Source: Candidatus Zambryskiibacteriota bacterium (GTDB taxonomy: Bacteria; Patescibacteriota; Minisyncoccia; Phycocordibacterales; DATDWN01). From it: DNA of 41,454 bases. Under the pieces are notes generated by a model. The model saw only the letters and a list, made by a program, of their open reading frames with translations. It searched no databases and was not told where the DNA came from. The first letter of the stretch is position 1; the number at the start of each line of letters is the position of its first letter. Shown here in pieces: positions 17,299-24,373 of the stretch. A program made the translations under genes and the position numbers. The DNA lies in contig JAHFOB010000003.1 of assembly GCA_023267045.1 (NCBI GenBank), positions 1-41,454 of the forward strand, in the 5' to 3' direction.

Positions 17299-17899
17299 AA
17301 AAATTTGCGCCACCGACACGTTCGGTATATTCCTCCGTTTCGGTATTAACTCTGATTGTTTCTCCTTCTTTTATAAACATAGGTACTTGGATTTCAACTC
17401 CAGTTTCAAGCTTTACTGTTTTAGTGCCACCTTGAGCAGTGTTACCTTTAACTGCTGGTTGTGCTTCAACTACTTTTAGCTCAACTTTAATTGGCATATG
17501 GATTCCAATGATTTTCGCTTGCCCTGAGTCTGTCGAAGGGCCGAAAGAAAGGATTTCTATAATAGAATTTGGTTTTAGAAATTTCCCGCGTGATCCGATA
17601 AACTCTTCCGATAGGGTAAAACGCTTGCTTGGATCTTTTGGATCACAAAATGTAAATTGCCCTCGGTTTGCAAACAAAAACTTTGCATCTTTTTGATCAA
17701 TTTCTGCTTCTTCTACTTTTTCTGATACATGGAAAGACTGCTCGGTTACCTTACCTGTAATAAGATTTTTTATTTTCGTAGCATTAACTGGCTTTCTTTG
17801 CTGTTTTCGGAAAACATGAGAAGTAAGCACTTCCCATGGTTCGCCGTTAAATACAATATATTTTCGCTCCGTTATTTCACTGTAGTCTAGCATTGCCAT
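17297..17899 (-). CDS. efp: Elongation factor P
   Basis: Relieves ribosomes stalled at proline runs by entering the E site. 200 residues with three domains: KOW-like N domain, OB domain II and OB domain III ending VPMFIKEGETIRVNTETEEYTERV. The domain I tip, normally a PGKGQ-type loop bearing the modified lysine, reads FRKQQRKPVNATK (30-42), so the usual modification signature is absent. Residues 120-126 (GPSTDSG) are encoded by a dispersed palindrome (17522-17540). The start lies at the end of a CCCRTTAGAAA palindrome; the ATG at 17893 is an alternative. Confidence 0.93.
   Translation of the reverse strand: MAMLDYSEITERKYIVFNGEPWEVLTSHVFRKQQRKPVNATKIKNLITGKVTEQSFHVSEKVEEAEIDQKDAKFLFANRGQFTFCDPKDPSKRFTLSEEFIGSRGKFLKPNSIIEILSFGPSTDSGQAKIIGIHMPIKVELKVVEAQPAVKGNTAQGGTKTVKLETGVEIQVPMFIKEGETIRVNTETEEYTERVGGANF
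17522..17540 (-). repeat. CCCTTCGACA-type palindrome in frame in efp
   Basis: On the minus strand it reads CCCTTCGACAGACTCAGGG. The same 19 bases with one change form the terminator hairpin at 33186-33204. In EF-P it encodes a surface loop between domains II and III. Confidence 0.7.
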
Positions 17900-17998
17900 C
17901 CCATTAGAAATCCATCAAGTTTTTGACTTAAGGGCTATAAATTAAATAAGTTTGTAATATATTTTCCCGAGTACTTTCGACTGCAGTTTCTAACGGGA
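17898..17998 (-). repeat. CCCGTTAGAAA palindromic element ending at the efp start
   Basis: Read on the minus strand, TCCCGTTAGAAA begins the element and TTTCTAATGGGA ends it about 80 bases later at the efp ATG, giving 12 pairs with one G-U. Same layout as before ssb. Confidence 0.65.
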
Positions 17999-18041
17999 CA
18001 AGTACGAAACAATATAGCTTAAATAGGGAACAAAAGCTAGT

Positions 18042-18070
18042 TTGACAAATATAATTTTAATTGCTATAAA
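18042..18070 (+). promoter_or_regulatory. Strong sigma-70-type promoter of the gene at 18091
   Basis: TTGACA (18042-18047), exact 17-base spacer, TGC-TATAAA (-10 18065-18070). The start would be near 18077, leaving a short leader with GGGAG as ribosome binding site. Confidence 0.8.
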
Positions 18071-18090
18071 TGTTTGGGAGTTTGTAGCCT

Positions 18091-18402
18091 ATGCCAAAGA
18101 TCTCTTGGGAGTCAATTGAGTGGACCTACTATCCGGAAGGAAGCCAGGCCTGTCTTCCTTGTTCGATTCATCTCTCAGATGAAATGAGTCTCGAAAGAGG
18201 GATGATAGTTAAATGGGAAGGGAACGAAGGTATTGTCTACGAGCTTGTGTTTGTGGACCGAGACAACAAGGAATTTCAAGTACATATTTTTTGGTATAGT
18301 GGTCCATTGTCACAGGACTCTGATAGACAAAAGAGTCGATTTTCTTGGGAAGAGTTTCTACCTCTTATCGGGTGTGAACTGGAAGTTGATCAAGAAAACT
18401 AA
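18091..18402 (+). CDS. Small hypothetical protein
   Basis: 103 residues, not recognised: MPKISWESIEWTYYPEGSQAC..., rich in Trp and acidic residues. The middle (GMIVKWEGNEGIVYELVFVDRDNKEFQVHIFWYSG) looks like a small beta-barrel. Two cysteines (CLPC) sit near residue 20. No signal peptide or membrane segment. It is the only plus-strand gene between efp and ftsK and has its own strong promoter and terminator, so it is an independent unit. Confidence 0.65.
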   Translation: MPKISWESIEWTYYPEGSQACLPCSIHLSDEMSLERGMIVKWEGNEGIVYELVFVDRDNKEFQVHIFWYSGPLSQDSDRQKSRFSWEEFLPLIGCELEVDQEN

Positions 18403-18445
18403 ACCGGTCAGAGCAGAAAACATGCTCGACCGGTTTTCTGCTTTT
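18401..18445 (+). terminator. Terminator after the gene at 18091
   Basis: AACCGGTC (18402-18409) / GACCGGTT (18428-18435) with an inner GAGC / GCTC, then TTCTGCTTTT. The stop codon TAA touches the left arm. Confidence 0.85.
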
Positions 18446-18457
18446 AAAAAACTTATC

Positions 18458-18513
18458 AATCTACTACAGTATATTGTAGTAGATTCATATCTTTCGATAT
18501 ATCGAAAGATATG
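18458..18513. repeat. Two adjacent perfect palindromes
   Basis: ATCTACTACA / TGTAGTAGAT (18459-18484, loop GTATAT) and CATATCTTTCGA / TCGAAAGATATG (18486-18513, loop TATA). They lie in the 319-base gap between the gene at 18091 and recA; the rest of that gap is the element at 18546. Confidence 0.6.
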
Positions 18514-18545
18514 AAAATTTTTAATACTGATAATTTCACCACAAA

Positions 18546-18712
18546 CAAAATCTCGTTGAGCAATGTCTCGAGAAGAGACTGCGCAGGGCTTGAGCATGGT
18601 TTTGTCAAATGAGTGATAGCGGAAATTGACAAATCAAGCCCGAGCACTAAGAGAGTTTTGCGCTGGCAAAACGAACGGTCTCTTCGAGAGATATTGGGAG
18701 AAAGAGATTTTG
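18546..18712. repeat. Structured palindromic element, copy 2 (3' of recA)
   Basis: CAAAATCTC (18546-18554) pairs with GAGATTTTG (18704-18712). The interior is nearly identical to the copy at 17125, but the tip of the long arm is replaced by a shorter unrelated sequence. It begins about ten bases after the recA stop in recA orientation, as copy 1 abuts the efp stop. Confidence 0.75.
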
Positions 18713-18721
18713 CGTTGCAAA

Positions 18722-19798
18722 TTACTCACCAGACTCTGAATTTGCTTCACTTCCACTTACTGCCACAACAGATCCACCGTTTTTAGCTAGGCCTGCGCGG
18801 ATTTCTTTTAGAATAGTGTCAGCTACTTTTTTATTTTCTTTATCTTTCAAAAATTGTCGAGTAGCGTCGTATCCCCGACCGAGTTTTACATCACCATAGT
18901 TATAACTTGTGCCAGATTTATTAATAATTCCCATTTTTTCACCAAGAGCAATAAGTTCACCTTCGCGAGAAATACCTTCGTTGTACATAAGGTCAAACTC
19001 TGTTTGCTTGAACGGTGCGGCGACTTTGTTTTTGACAACTTTCACTCGGATTCGTCCTCCCATAACTTCTTCACCTTTTTTTATCTGGGCGATGCGACGA
19101 ATGTCTATTCTAACTGAAGTGTAGAACTTCAAGGCTTTTCCACCAGGAGTAGTTTCTGGGTTGCCAAACATTACACCGATCTGCATTCTGATTTGATTTA
19201 TAAAAATAACTATCGTTTTGGATTTTGCCACAATCGCTGTAAGTTTTCGGAGAGCTTGTGACATCAGGCGTGCTTGTTTACCAACATGGTGTGCTCCCAT
19301 GTCTCCCTCGATTTCATCTTTTGGAGTAAGTGCTGCGACGGAGTCAATAACAATAACATCAACCTTTCCAGAACGAACAAGGGAGTCTACGATTTCCAGA
19401 GCTTGCTCACCGTTGTCTGGTTGGGAAATCAAAAGCTCTTTTGTTTTTACACCGAGTCTACCTGCGTATTCTGGATCCATCGAATGTTCGGCGTCGATGA
19501 AAGCACACAAACCACCTTTCTTTTGAGCTTCAGCGATGACGTGGAGTGTTAGAGTTGTTTTACCCGATGACTCTGGGCCAAAAACTTCTATTATTCTTCC
19601 TCGTGGCAAACCGCCAACTCCAAGTGCGGCGTCGAGACCGATCGAGCCAGTTGAAATAGCATTTATGTCGACGTGAGGTTTGTCGCCAAGCATCATGATG
19701 GAGTCATCTCCGAACTTCGTTTTTATTTCTCGCAGAGTATTTTCAATATTGACTGCTCCAACTACCGGTCTAGCTTCTTTCTGTGCTTTTTTCTTCAT
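18722..19798 (-). CDS. recA: Recombinase RecA
   Basis: Forms filaments on single-stranded DNA for strand exchange. 358 residues: Walker A GPESSGKT (74-81), [10 protein letters not shown] (Walker B), loops with [23 protein letters not shown] and [23 protein letters not shown], and a C-terminal domain. The acidic C-terminal tail is short ([11 protein letters not shown]). On the minus strand TATAAT (complement of 19806-19811) ends 7 bases before the ATG, so the message is probably leaderless. No LexA-type box was recognised. Confidence 0.97.
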   Translation of the reverse strand: MKKKAQKEARPVVGAVNIENTLREIKTKFGDDSIMMLGDKPHVDINAISTGSIGLDAALGVGGLPRGRIIEVFGPESSGKTTLTLHVIAEAQKKGGLCAFIDAEHSMDPEYAGRLGVKTKELLISQPDNGEQALEIVDSLVRSGKVDVIVIDSVAALTPKDEIEGDMGAHHVGKQARLMSQALRKLTAIVAKSKTIVIFINQIRMQIGVMFGNPETTPGGKALKFYTSVRIDIRRIAQIKKGEEVMGGRIRVKVVKNKVAAPFKQTEFDLMYNEGISREGELIALGEKMGIINKSGTSYNYGDVKLGRGYDATRQFLKDKENKKVADTILKEIRAGLAKNGGSVVAVSGSEANSESGE

Positions 19799-19817
19799 GA
19801 TTTTAATTATATCGATG

Positions 19818-19898
19818 CTAATATGCGAATTATGCGAATGAAACGAATAAATGTAATTCGTATTTTATTCGTATCATTCGTATGTATTCGTAGATTAG
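19818..19898. repeat. ATTCGTA-type palindromic repeat upstream of recA
   Basis: Several CGAAT units on one side (19825-19850) and four ATTCGTA units on the other (about 19856-19892), with CTAAT / ATTAG at the ends. One arm of the same family stands before the gene at 31707. Confidence 0.65.
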
Positions 19899-19906
19899 TA
19901 TCGCGG

Positions 19907-20281
19907 TTAGTATTCTTTTAATATTATTTTTAATTGCTTTTCTGTGTACTTTTTAAACTTATCGTGTGCATCTAGTTTGATTATATTAAACCCGGGTGAC
20001 AGAAGCAATGTTTCCTTAAAATAACCATTTTTATCTGTAAATATTGGCCTGTCGTCAAGGTTTAGGTAGGAAATGTTATAGGCTCTACCTTCTATTTCTA
20101 CCAAAGCGCCGTTTACAGTCGAGCCATTTTGGGGACTGTAGATCTCAATAACAGGCCCAGTAATGAGCTTTTGGGCTTGAAATAGTGAATATCCAAGGAT
20201 AACAAGACCTAGGAGCAAGAGGAGTGCGATTCGGAGCGTAGATAGGGCATTGCGACTCATCCCGGTAGTAGAAAATGACAT
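19907..20281 (-). CDS. Small membrane-anchored Ig-like protein
   Basis: 124 residues. A membrane segment (LRIALLLLLGLVILGYSLF, about 16-34) is followed by a single Ig-like domain: GPVIEIYSPQNGSTVNGALVEIEGRAYNISYLNLDDRPIFTDKNGYFKETLLLSPGFNIIKLDAHDKFKK. This wording is found in bacterial extracellular Ig-like domains that pack on envelope proteins. On the minus strand TGA-TATAAA (complement of 20294-20302) lies 12 bases before the ATG; MSRNALS is an alternative start. Function unknown. Confidence 0.7.
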   Translation of the reverse strand: MSFSTTGMSRNALSTLRIALLLLLGLVILGYSLFQAQKLITGPVIEIYSPQNGSTVNGALVEIEGRAYNISYLNLDDRPIFTDKNGYFKETLLLSPGFNIIKLDAHDKFKKYTEKQLKIILKEY

Positions 20282-20427
20282 AGCTCTACGAGCTTTATAT
20301 CACTTTCATTTAAATAAGTTGTTAATTTCATATCATTTTCACTACGGGATAGGCCCTGTAGTGAAGTTGGCATTTTGTTTTCTTGCAAAGTATTCTTTGC
20401 AATGCCAACTTCTACTACGGGGGATAT
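20282..20427. repeat. Hairpin cluster 3' of ftsK
   Basis: CACTAC / GTAGTG (20339-20362), then AGTTGGCATT / AATGCCAACT (20366-20411) enclosing GCAAAG-TATT-CTTTGC, then CTACTACGGGG. No U-run follows on the ftsK strand, so termination is unproven. Related to the palindrome in argS at 3491. Confidence 0.55.
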
Positions 20428-22656
20428 TTATTCTGTAGTTTGATCCGGTGCAGACGATTCAGTATGATTGATATGATTTCCGCCCATGACTTCCCTTGGC
20501 TTTGCCCCAGAACCAGGACCGACAACTCCGCGTTCTTCTAGCATATCAATAAGTCTTGCCGCACGAGCATATCCAACACCAAGTTTTCTTTGCAGATACG
20601 AAGTCGAAGCTTTGCCAGCTTCCAGAACAGTTTGCTTCGCTTCTTCGTACATGTCATCATCATCTTCCATTTTGTCATCACCTATTGTTGATTCAAAAAT
20701 ACTTTTTGTGCCATTGCTTTCAGTACTGCCAGTTAGATTTATTTCGTTTGGTATTTCATCTTCATAACTATCAACTAGGTATTTAACCACAGCTTTGACT
20801 TCGTTTTCTGAAATGTAAGCAGACTGGATGCGTTGAGGTTGCGACATTTCTCCGGAAAGATAAAGCATGTCTCCTGCTCCAAGAAGTTTTTCTGCTCCAC
20901 TCATGTCTAGTATCGTTCGAGAATCGATTTGCGAAGCAACTTGCAGTGCAATACGACTCGGGATGTTTGCTTTGATAAGACCAGTTATGATATTAACACT
21001 CGGTCTCTGTGTTGAAAGGATAAGATGAATTCCAACAGCTCGGGACATTTGAGCAAGACGGACAATAGCTGATTCAAGTTCACGAGGATAAGCTTGCATA
21101 ATATCTGCTAATTCATCTATGACGATGATTATATACGGCATTGTTTCTACCTGCTTCTCACCTTCGGCTGGTTTTTTGCCTTTACGTTTTTTTATTTCAG
21201 GCTCCAAAACATTTTTGTGATAGGAAGCAATGTTTTGTAAACTCTCGGCTTGCAAAACATCATAACGCCTATCCATTTCTTTTGCCGCCCATTTCAAGGC
21301 CAAAATAGTTTTCTTGGCGTCTGTGATAACGGGGGTCAAAAGATGCGGTATCTTGTTGTACAAAGTCAGTTCAACGCGTTTTGGATCAACCATGATGAAC
21401 TTCAGGTTATCTGGGGAGTTTCGATACAAAAGTGATGTTATAACAGCATGGATTGTGACTGATTTTCCAGAGCCAGTTGCTCCAGCAATGAGTAAGTGCG
21501 GAGATCTGGCTAAGTTTGAAAAATATGACATACCAGAAATACCTTTACCGAGCGAGACCAAAAGCGGTTTATCAGAGTTTTGGAATTCACTACCAGCTAG
21601 GAGTGTACCAAGGCCAACAGTTGTTTTTGTGCTATTCGGTATTTCAATTCCAACAAGTGATTTACCTGGTATCGGTGCTTCAATGCGGATTGGGTGGGCG
21701 GCCAGTGCCAAAGCCAAGTCATTTTGAAGTCCAACGATTCGGGAAAGTTTTACTCCCTCTGCTGGTTTCAAAGCATATCGTGTAATAGATGGGCCTATAG
21801 ATATTTCATCCATTTCTACGTTTATACCAAAGTTTGCAAGTGTTCGTTTAATAATATTTGAATTGGCTTTAATATCTCCAACCCCAGGTTTTCCACGATC
21901 TTGTTCAAGTAGTGACAGTGGTGGAGGTGTAAATTCCTTGCCATTCCATAGAAGCGGACTTATCCCAAACTCGTCTTTTCTTTCCTCCCCTATTTTTTTT
22001 GGTTCTTGGGGTTTTTCCATAACTGAGGTTTCAATTTTAGAAAGTTTTGAGTTTTCGGCTTGGAGAGCTTCACCATTTGTTATTATGAGATCAGTATCAT
22101 CATCTTCAACTAATTCTTTTTTCTTAAACAGAGGAGAGAAAAGGGAAGTTATAAACTTAAATCTGATAGGTGCATCAAATATAACAATAAGTGAAATAAG
22201 AACAAAAGCCAGAAGTACGATGACACTAACTGGCGTATCAAAAAGACTAATAAGGGGACTAGAAATATAACTACCAATAAGTCCCCCCCTTCCAGCTGAA
22301 GAAATTTCTATAAGAGATAGAGCAGAGATAAAAAACAATACTCCACCTATACTGTGAGTCACAGCCAGTTTTTTATGAAGAGATCTGAAAAAAGAAAAAC
22401 CAAGAATAAAGAAAAGTATCGGTAATAGGTAATATCCAACGCCAAATAGATAATGGAACATATCATATGCCCCTCTACCAACAAAACCACCTTTGTCTAT
22501 TAGTCCAGAAGACAAAACTAGAAATACCCCTAAAACAAAAAACATAACAGCTACTATAGCCCTAACAGTCTCTTCTTTAAGATATTTACCCCCTACATCT
22601 GTATCATCATCCCCCCTTTTATCCTTTTTGTTTTCTTTCTTATCTTTCCGTGACAT
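20428..22656 (-). CDS. ftsK: DNA translocase FtsK/SpoIIIE
   Basis: Pumps chromosomal DNA through the closing septum. 742 residues: four predicted membrane segments in about 30-170, a linker, then the motor with Walker A GATGSGKS (near 394), IVIDELADIM (Walker B) and HLILSTQRPSVNIITGLIKANIPSRIALQV. The C-terminal winged-helix gamma domain (YEEAKQTVLEAGKASTSYLQRKLGVGYARAARLIDMLEERGVVGP) reads orienting DNA sites. The minus-strand promoter is TTGGAA, 16 bases, TGT-TAAAAT, 9 bases before the ATG. Confidence 0.96.
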   Translation of the reverse strand: MSRKDKKENKKDKRGDDDTDVGGKYLKEETVRAIVAVMFFVLGVFLVLSSGLIDKGGFVGRGAYDMFHYLFGVGYYLLPILFFILGFSFFRSLHKKLAVTHSIGGVLFFISALSLIEISSAGRGGLIGSYISSPLISLFDTPVSVIVLLAFVLISLIVIFDAPIRFKFITSLFSPLFKKKELVEDDDTDLIITNGEALQAENSKLSKIETSVMEKPQEPKKIGEERKDEFGISPLLWNGKEFTPPPLSLLEQDRGKPGVGDIKANSNIIKRTLANFGINVEMDEISIGPSITRYALKPAEGVKLSRIVGLQNDLALALAAHPIRIEAPIPGKSLVGIEIPNSTKTTVGLGTLLAGSEFQNSDKPLLVSLGKGISGMSYFSNLARSPHLLIAGATGSGKSVTIHAVITSLLYRNSPDNLKFIMVDPKRVELTLYNKIPHLLTPVITDAKKTILALKWAAKEMDRRYDVLQAESLQNIASYHKNVLEPEIKKRKGKKPAEGEKQVETMPYIIIVIDELADIMQAYPRELESAIVRLAQMSRAVGIHLILSTQRPSVNIITGLIKANIPSRIALQVASQIDSRTILDMSGAEKLLGAGDMLYLSGEMSQPQRIQSAYISENEVKAVVKYLVDSYEDEIPNEINLTGSTESNGTKSIFESTIGDDKMEDDDDMYEEAKQTVLEAGKASTSYLQRKLGVGYARAARLIDMLEERGVVGPGSGAKPREVMGGNHINHTESSAPDQTTE

Positions 22657-22665
22657 GATACCTAT

Positions 22666-22693
22666 ATTTTAACAGAATAAACTTTAATTCCAA
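22666..22693 (-). promoter_or_regulatory. ftsK promoter
   Basis: On the minus strand TTGGAA (22688-22693), 16-base spacer, TGT-TAAAAT (-10 22666-22671). Nine bases separate it from the ATG. Confidence 0.65.
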
Positions 22694-22789
22694 AATAGGG
22701 TGTGGTCTTCTGGACAAACATATTACAAGATGTTTTATTTCTATTAACTATTGCACAGATGTCTTTTAGTATCTATAATAGACACAGGC

Positions 22790-22861
22790 TTGACATCATT
22801 AAGGACATTTAGTATTATATAAGACACATAAAGACATCATGGCTAATATAAAGGACATTTC
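22790..22861 (+). promoter_or_regulatory. Promoter and repeated operator-like sites of the gene at 22885
   Basis: TTGACA (22790-22795), exact 17-base spacer, TATTAT (22813-22818). AAGGACATTT occurs in the spacer (22801-22810) and again at 22852-22861, with GACAT-like words between. An inverted copy lies at 23739-23748. They are candidate binding sites for the encoded regulator. Confidence 0.6.
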
Positions 22862-22884
22862 AGAGACAAATTTATAATAAGAAT

Positions 22885-23664
22885 ATGGAATCAGACAAGA
22901 AAATAACAACAGAAATAAGCCCAAAAAACACTGATATTATATCGTATTTTGATAAAGATGTTGATTTTGTTTTTTCCTATAAAAAGACAGAAAAACTAGC
23001 TTCTGCCGTGTACATTATCACTGGTTTGTTTTCTGAAAATGAACCAATGAAATGGGTTTTAAGGAAAAAAGTTTCAGAACTTTTGTCCTTTATAATTACC
23101 TACAAAGATATACCAAAATCAAAACTAAATGATTTTATATACAACACAAAAACTAGAGTTCTTGAGCTCATTTCCTTACTAGAAATCTCCTTCCGTGGTG
23201 GGCTTATTTCAGAAATGAATTTTTCTATTCTAAAAAATGAGTTTTCTATTCTTATTGATCGTTTTAATATTGATAAAAGCGCTTCAAAAGATTTTTCACA
23301 GGAAGTAATTTCTAGAGATTTCTTTGATTTAACTGGGTCTAATTTACCTATAGGAAGTGGGCATATTTCCAGACAAACTGGGTCTATGAGTATGACTAAT
23401 ACAAACTTTGCAATGTCTCATAACTTGCTAAAAGACAGAGATTCTGGAGCAAATTACGGCAGGTTTTTCAAAAGGTCAAATCGTCAAAATACCATATTAA
23501 ATTTATTGAAAAAGAAGAAGGAGTTGACTATAAAAGATATAGCAGAGGTGGTCAAGGATTGTAGCGAAAAGACTATACAAAGGGAACTTATATCATTTAT
23601 TTCAGCTGGGATGGTAAAAAGAGCAGGTGAGAGACGTTGGAGTAAATATTCATTAGTACAGTAG
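22885..23664 (+). CDS. Probable transcriptional regulator with C-terminal DeoR-type winged helix
   Basis: 259 residues. The N-terminal 120 or so are helical (FVFSYKKTEKLASAVYIITGLFSENEPMKWVLRKKVSELLSFI...), with no family I can name. A Ser/Gly-rich linker follows. The last 60 residues (RQNTILNLLKKKKELTIKDIAEVVKDCSEKTIQRELISFISAGMVKRAGERRWSKYSL) form a DeoR-type winged helix. A DNA-binding domain at the C-terminus is unusual for DeoR proteins, which have it first. The AAGGACATT sites before and after the gene suggest self-regulation. Confidence 0.7.
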   Translation: MESDKKITTEISPKNTDIISYFDKDVDFVFSYKKTEKLASAVYIITGLFSENEPMKWVLRKKVSELLSFIITYKDIPKSKLNDFIYNTKTRVLELISLLEISFRGGLISEMNFSILKNEFSILIDRFNIDKSASKDFSQEVISRDFFDLTGSNLPIGSGHISRQTGSMSMTNTNFAMSHNLLKDRDSGANYGRFFKRSNRQNTILNLLKKKKELTIKDIAEVVKDCSEKTIQRELISFISAGMVKRAGERRWSKYSLVQ

Positions 23665-23711
23665 ATTAACTCATGGCAGACTATCCTTTCTACAGTAGTC
23701 TTGACTTGGGA

Positions 23712-23748
23712 TTGACTTTTGAGGTTACTTTGTGAAATAATGTCCTTA
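23712..23748 (+). promoter_or_regulatory. Promoter overlapped by an inverted AAGGACATT site
   Basis: TTGACT (23712-23717), 18-base spacer, AATAAT (23736-23741). AATGTCCTTA (23739-23748), the inverse of the operator-like word upstream of 22885, covers the -10 and start point. Confidence 0.45.
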
Positions 23749-23815
23749 GGTGGATGTTTGTGTATTTTGGGCTTATTTGCTTAACAAAATTGGGCAAAAA
23801 GGCTAAAAATAATAC

Positions 23816-23862
23816 TTATCCACATAGTTAGATTTGAAAGTCTTATAAGGAGACTATATAAT
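23816..23862 (+). promoter_or_regulatory. TTATCCACA box plus strong promoter
   Basis: TTATCCACA (23816-23824), 9 bases, TTGAAA (23834-23839), exact 17-base spacer, TATAAT (23857-23862). Transcription would begin near 23869, just before a CACTGTAC-GAAG-GTACAGTG hairpin (23873-23892). Confidence 0.65.
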
Positions 23863-23962
23863 GGTCTTTGAGCACTGTACGAAGGTACAGTGTGATACAG
23901 GACTATTTTATAGCTCTAATTCTGGACGAATAAGTACTTTGAAAACTAAATCCGCACACTAA
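23861..23962 (+). CDS. Possible 33-residue peptide
   Basis: An ATG with a perfect AAGGAG eight bases upstream opens 33 codons (MVFEHCTKVQCDTG...). The ribosome binding site lies between the -35 and -10 of the promoter at 23834-23862. The peptide can therefore be made only from an upstream transcript such as the one from 23712. No family recognised. Confidence 0.25.
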   Translation: MVFEHCTKVQCDTGLFYSSNSGRISTLKTKSAH

Positions 23963-24373
23963 CTTTGTTATGGCACTAAATCGTGCATGACGAAGTCAAT
24001 AACAAAGTTAGTGTGCGGATAAATATGGATTCTAAAATAAAAGCACGATTTTTGTCGTGCTCTCAGACGTACTGTTTATCCTTCCATGTTAAGAACTACT
24101 GAAATTCAGACCAAAATTATCATCTACCCCACGCTTTTAGGCGTCGAAAAATTTTATGTCAGTACGTTTTCATTCTTTTGCTTTAATTTGTAACTGAGTG
24201 AAGATTAAGTTGAATGTAAAGTTAAGCAAATTAAAGTGAGGGGTTAGTATGTGGCGCGATTGGATTTCAATCACGTCTAGAAATTATTAAGTTTAGTTAA
24301 TTGTTTACCGACAGCTCTTCTCTACAGATTATTAATAGTAAAAATAGGGAAAGTTGTTTTATTAAAAATATAT
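23869..24373 (+). other. Long structured leader or small-RNA region before the surface protein
   Basis: The gap 23665-24373 has no convincing protein gene. It holds, in order: the hairpin at 23873-23892; a perfect 22-bp stem (23950-23971 / 23999-24020) whose loop has GCAC-TAAATC-GTGC; AGCACGA / TCGTGCT (24041-24061), a terminator-like hairpin on the minus strand; CGTACTG (24067) pairing with CAGTACG (24157) around two small hairpins; and CTTTAATTTG / CAAATTAAAG (24181-24236). No known riboswitch was recognised. Confidence 0.5.

Noticed and set aside
16968-18712. Two similar 170-base elements suggested transposon ends around efp
   Set aside because: No transposase, no target duplication seen, and the genes between are core genes. 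They are better read as dispersed structured repeats.
23665-24373. A known riboswitch or 6S RNA in the gap before the surface protein gene
   Set aside because: No consensus of a class I know could be matched, so it is reported only as unassigned structure.
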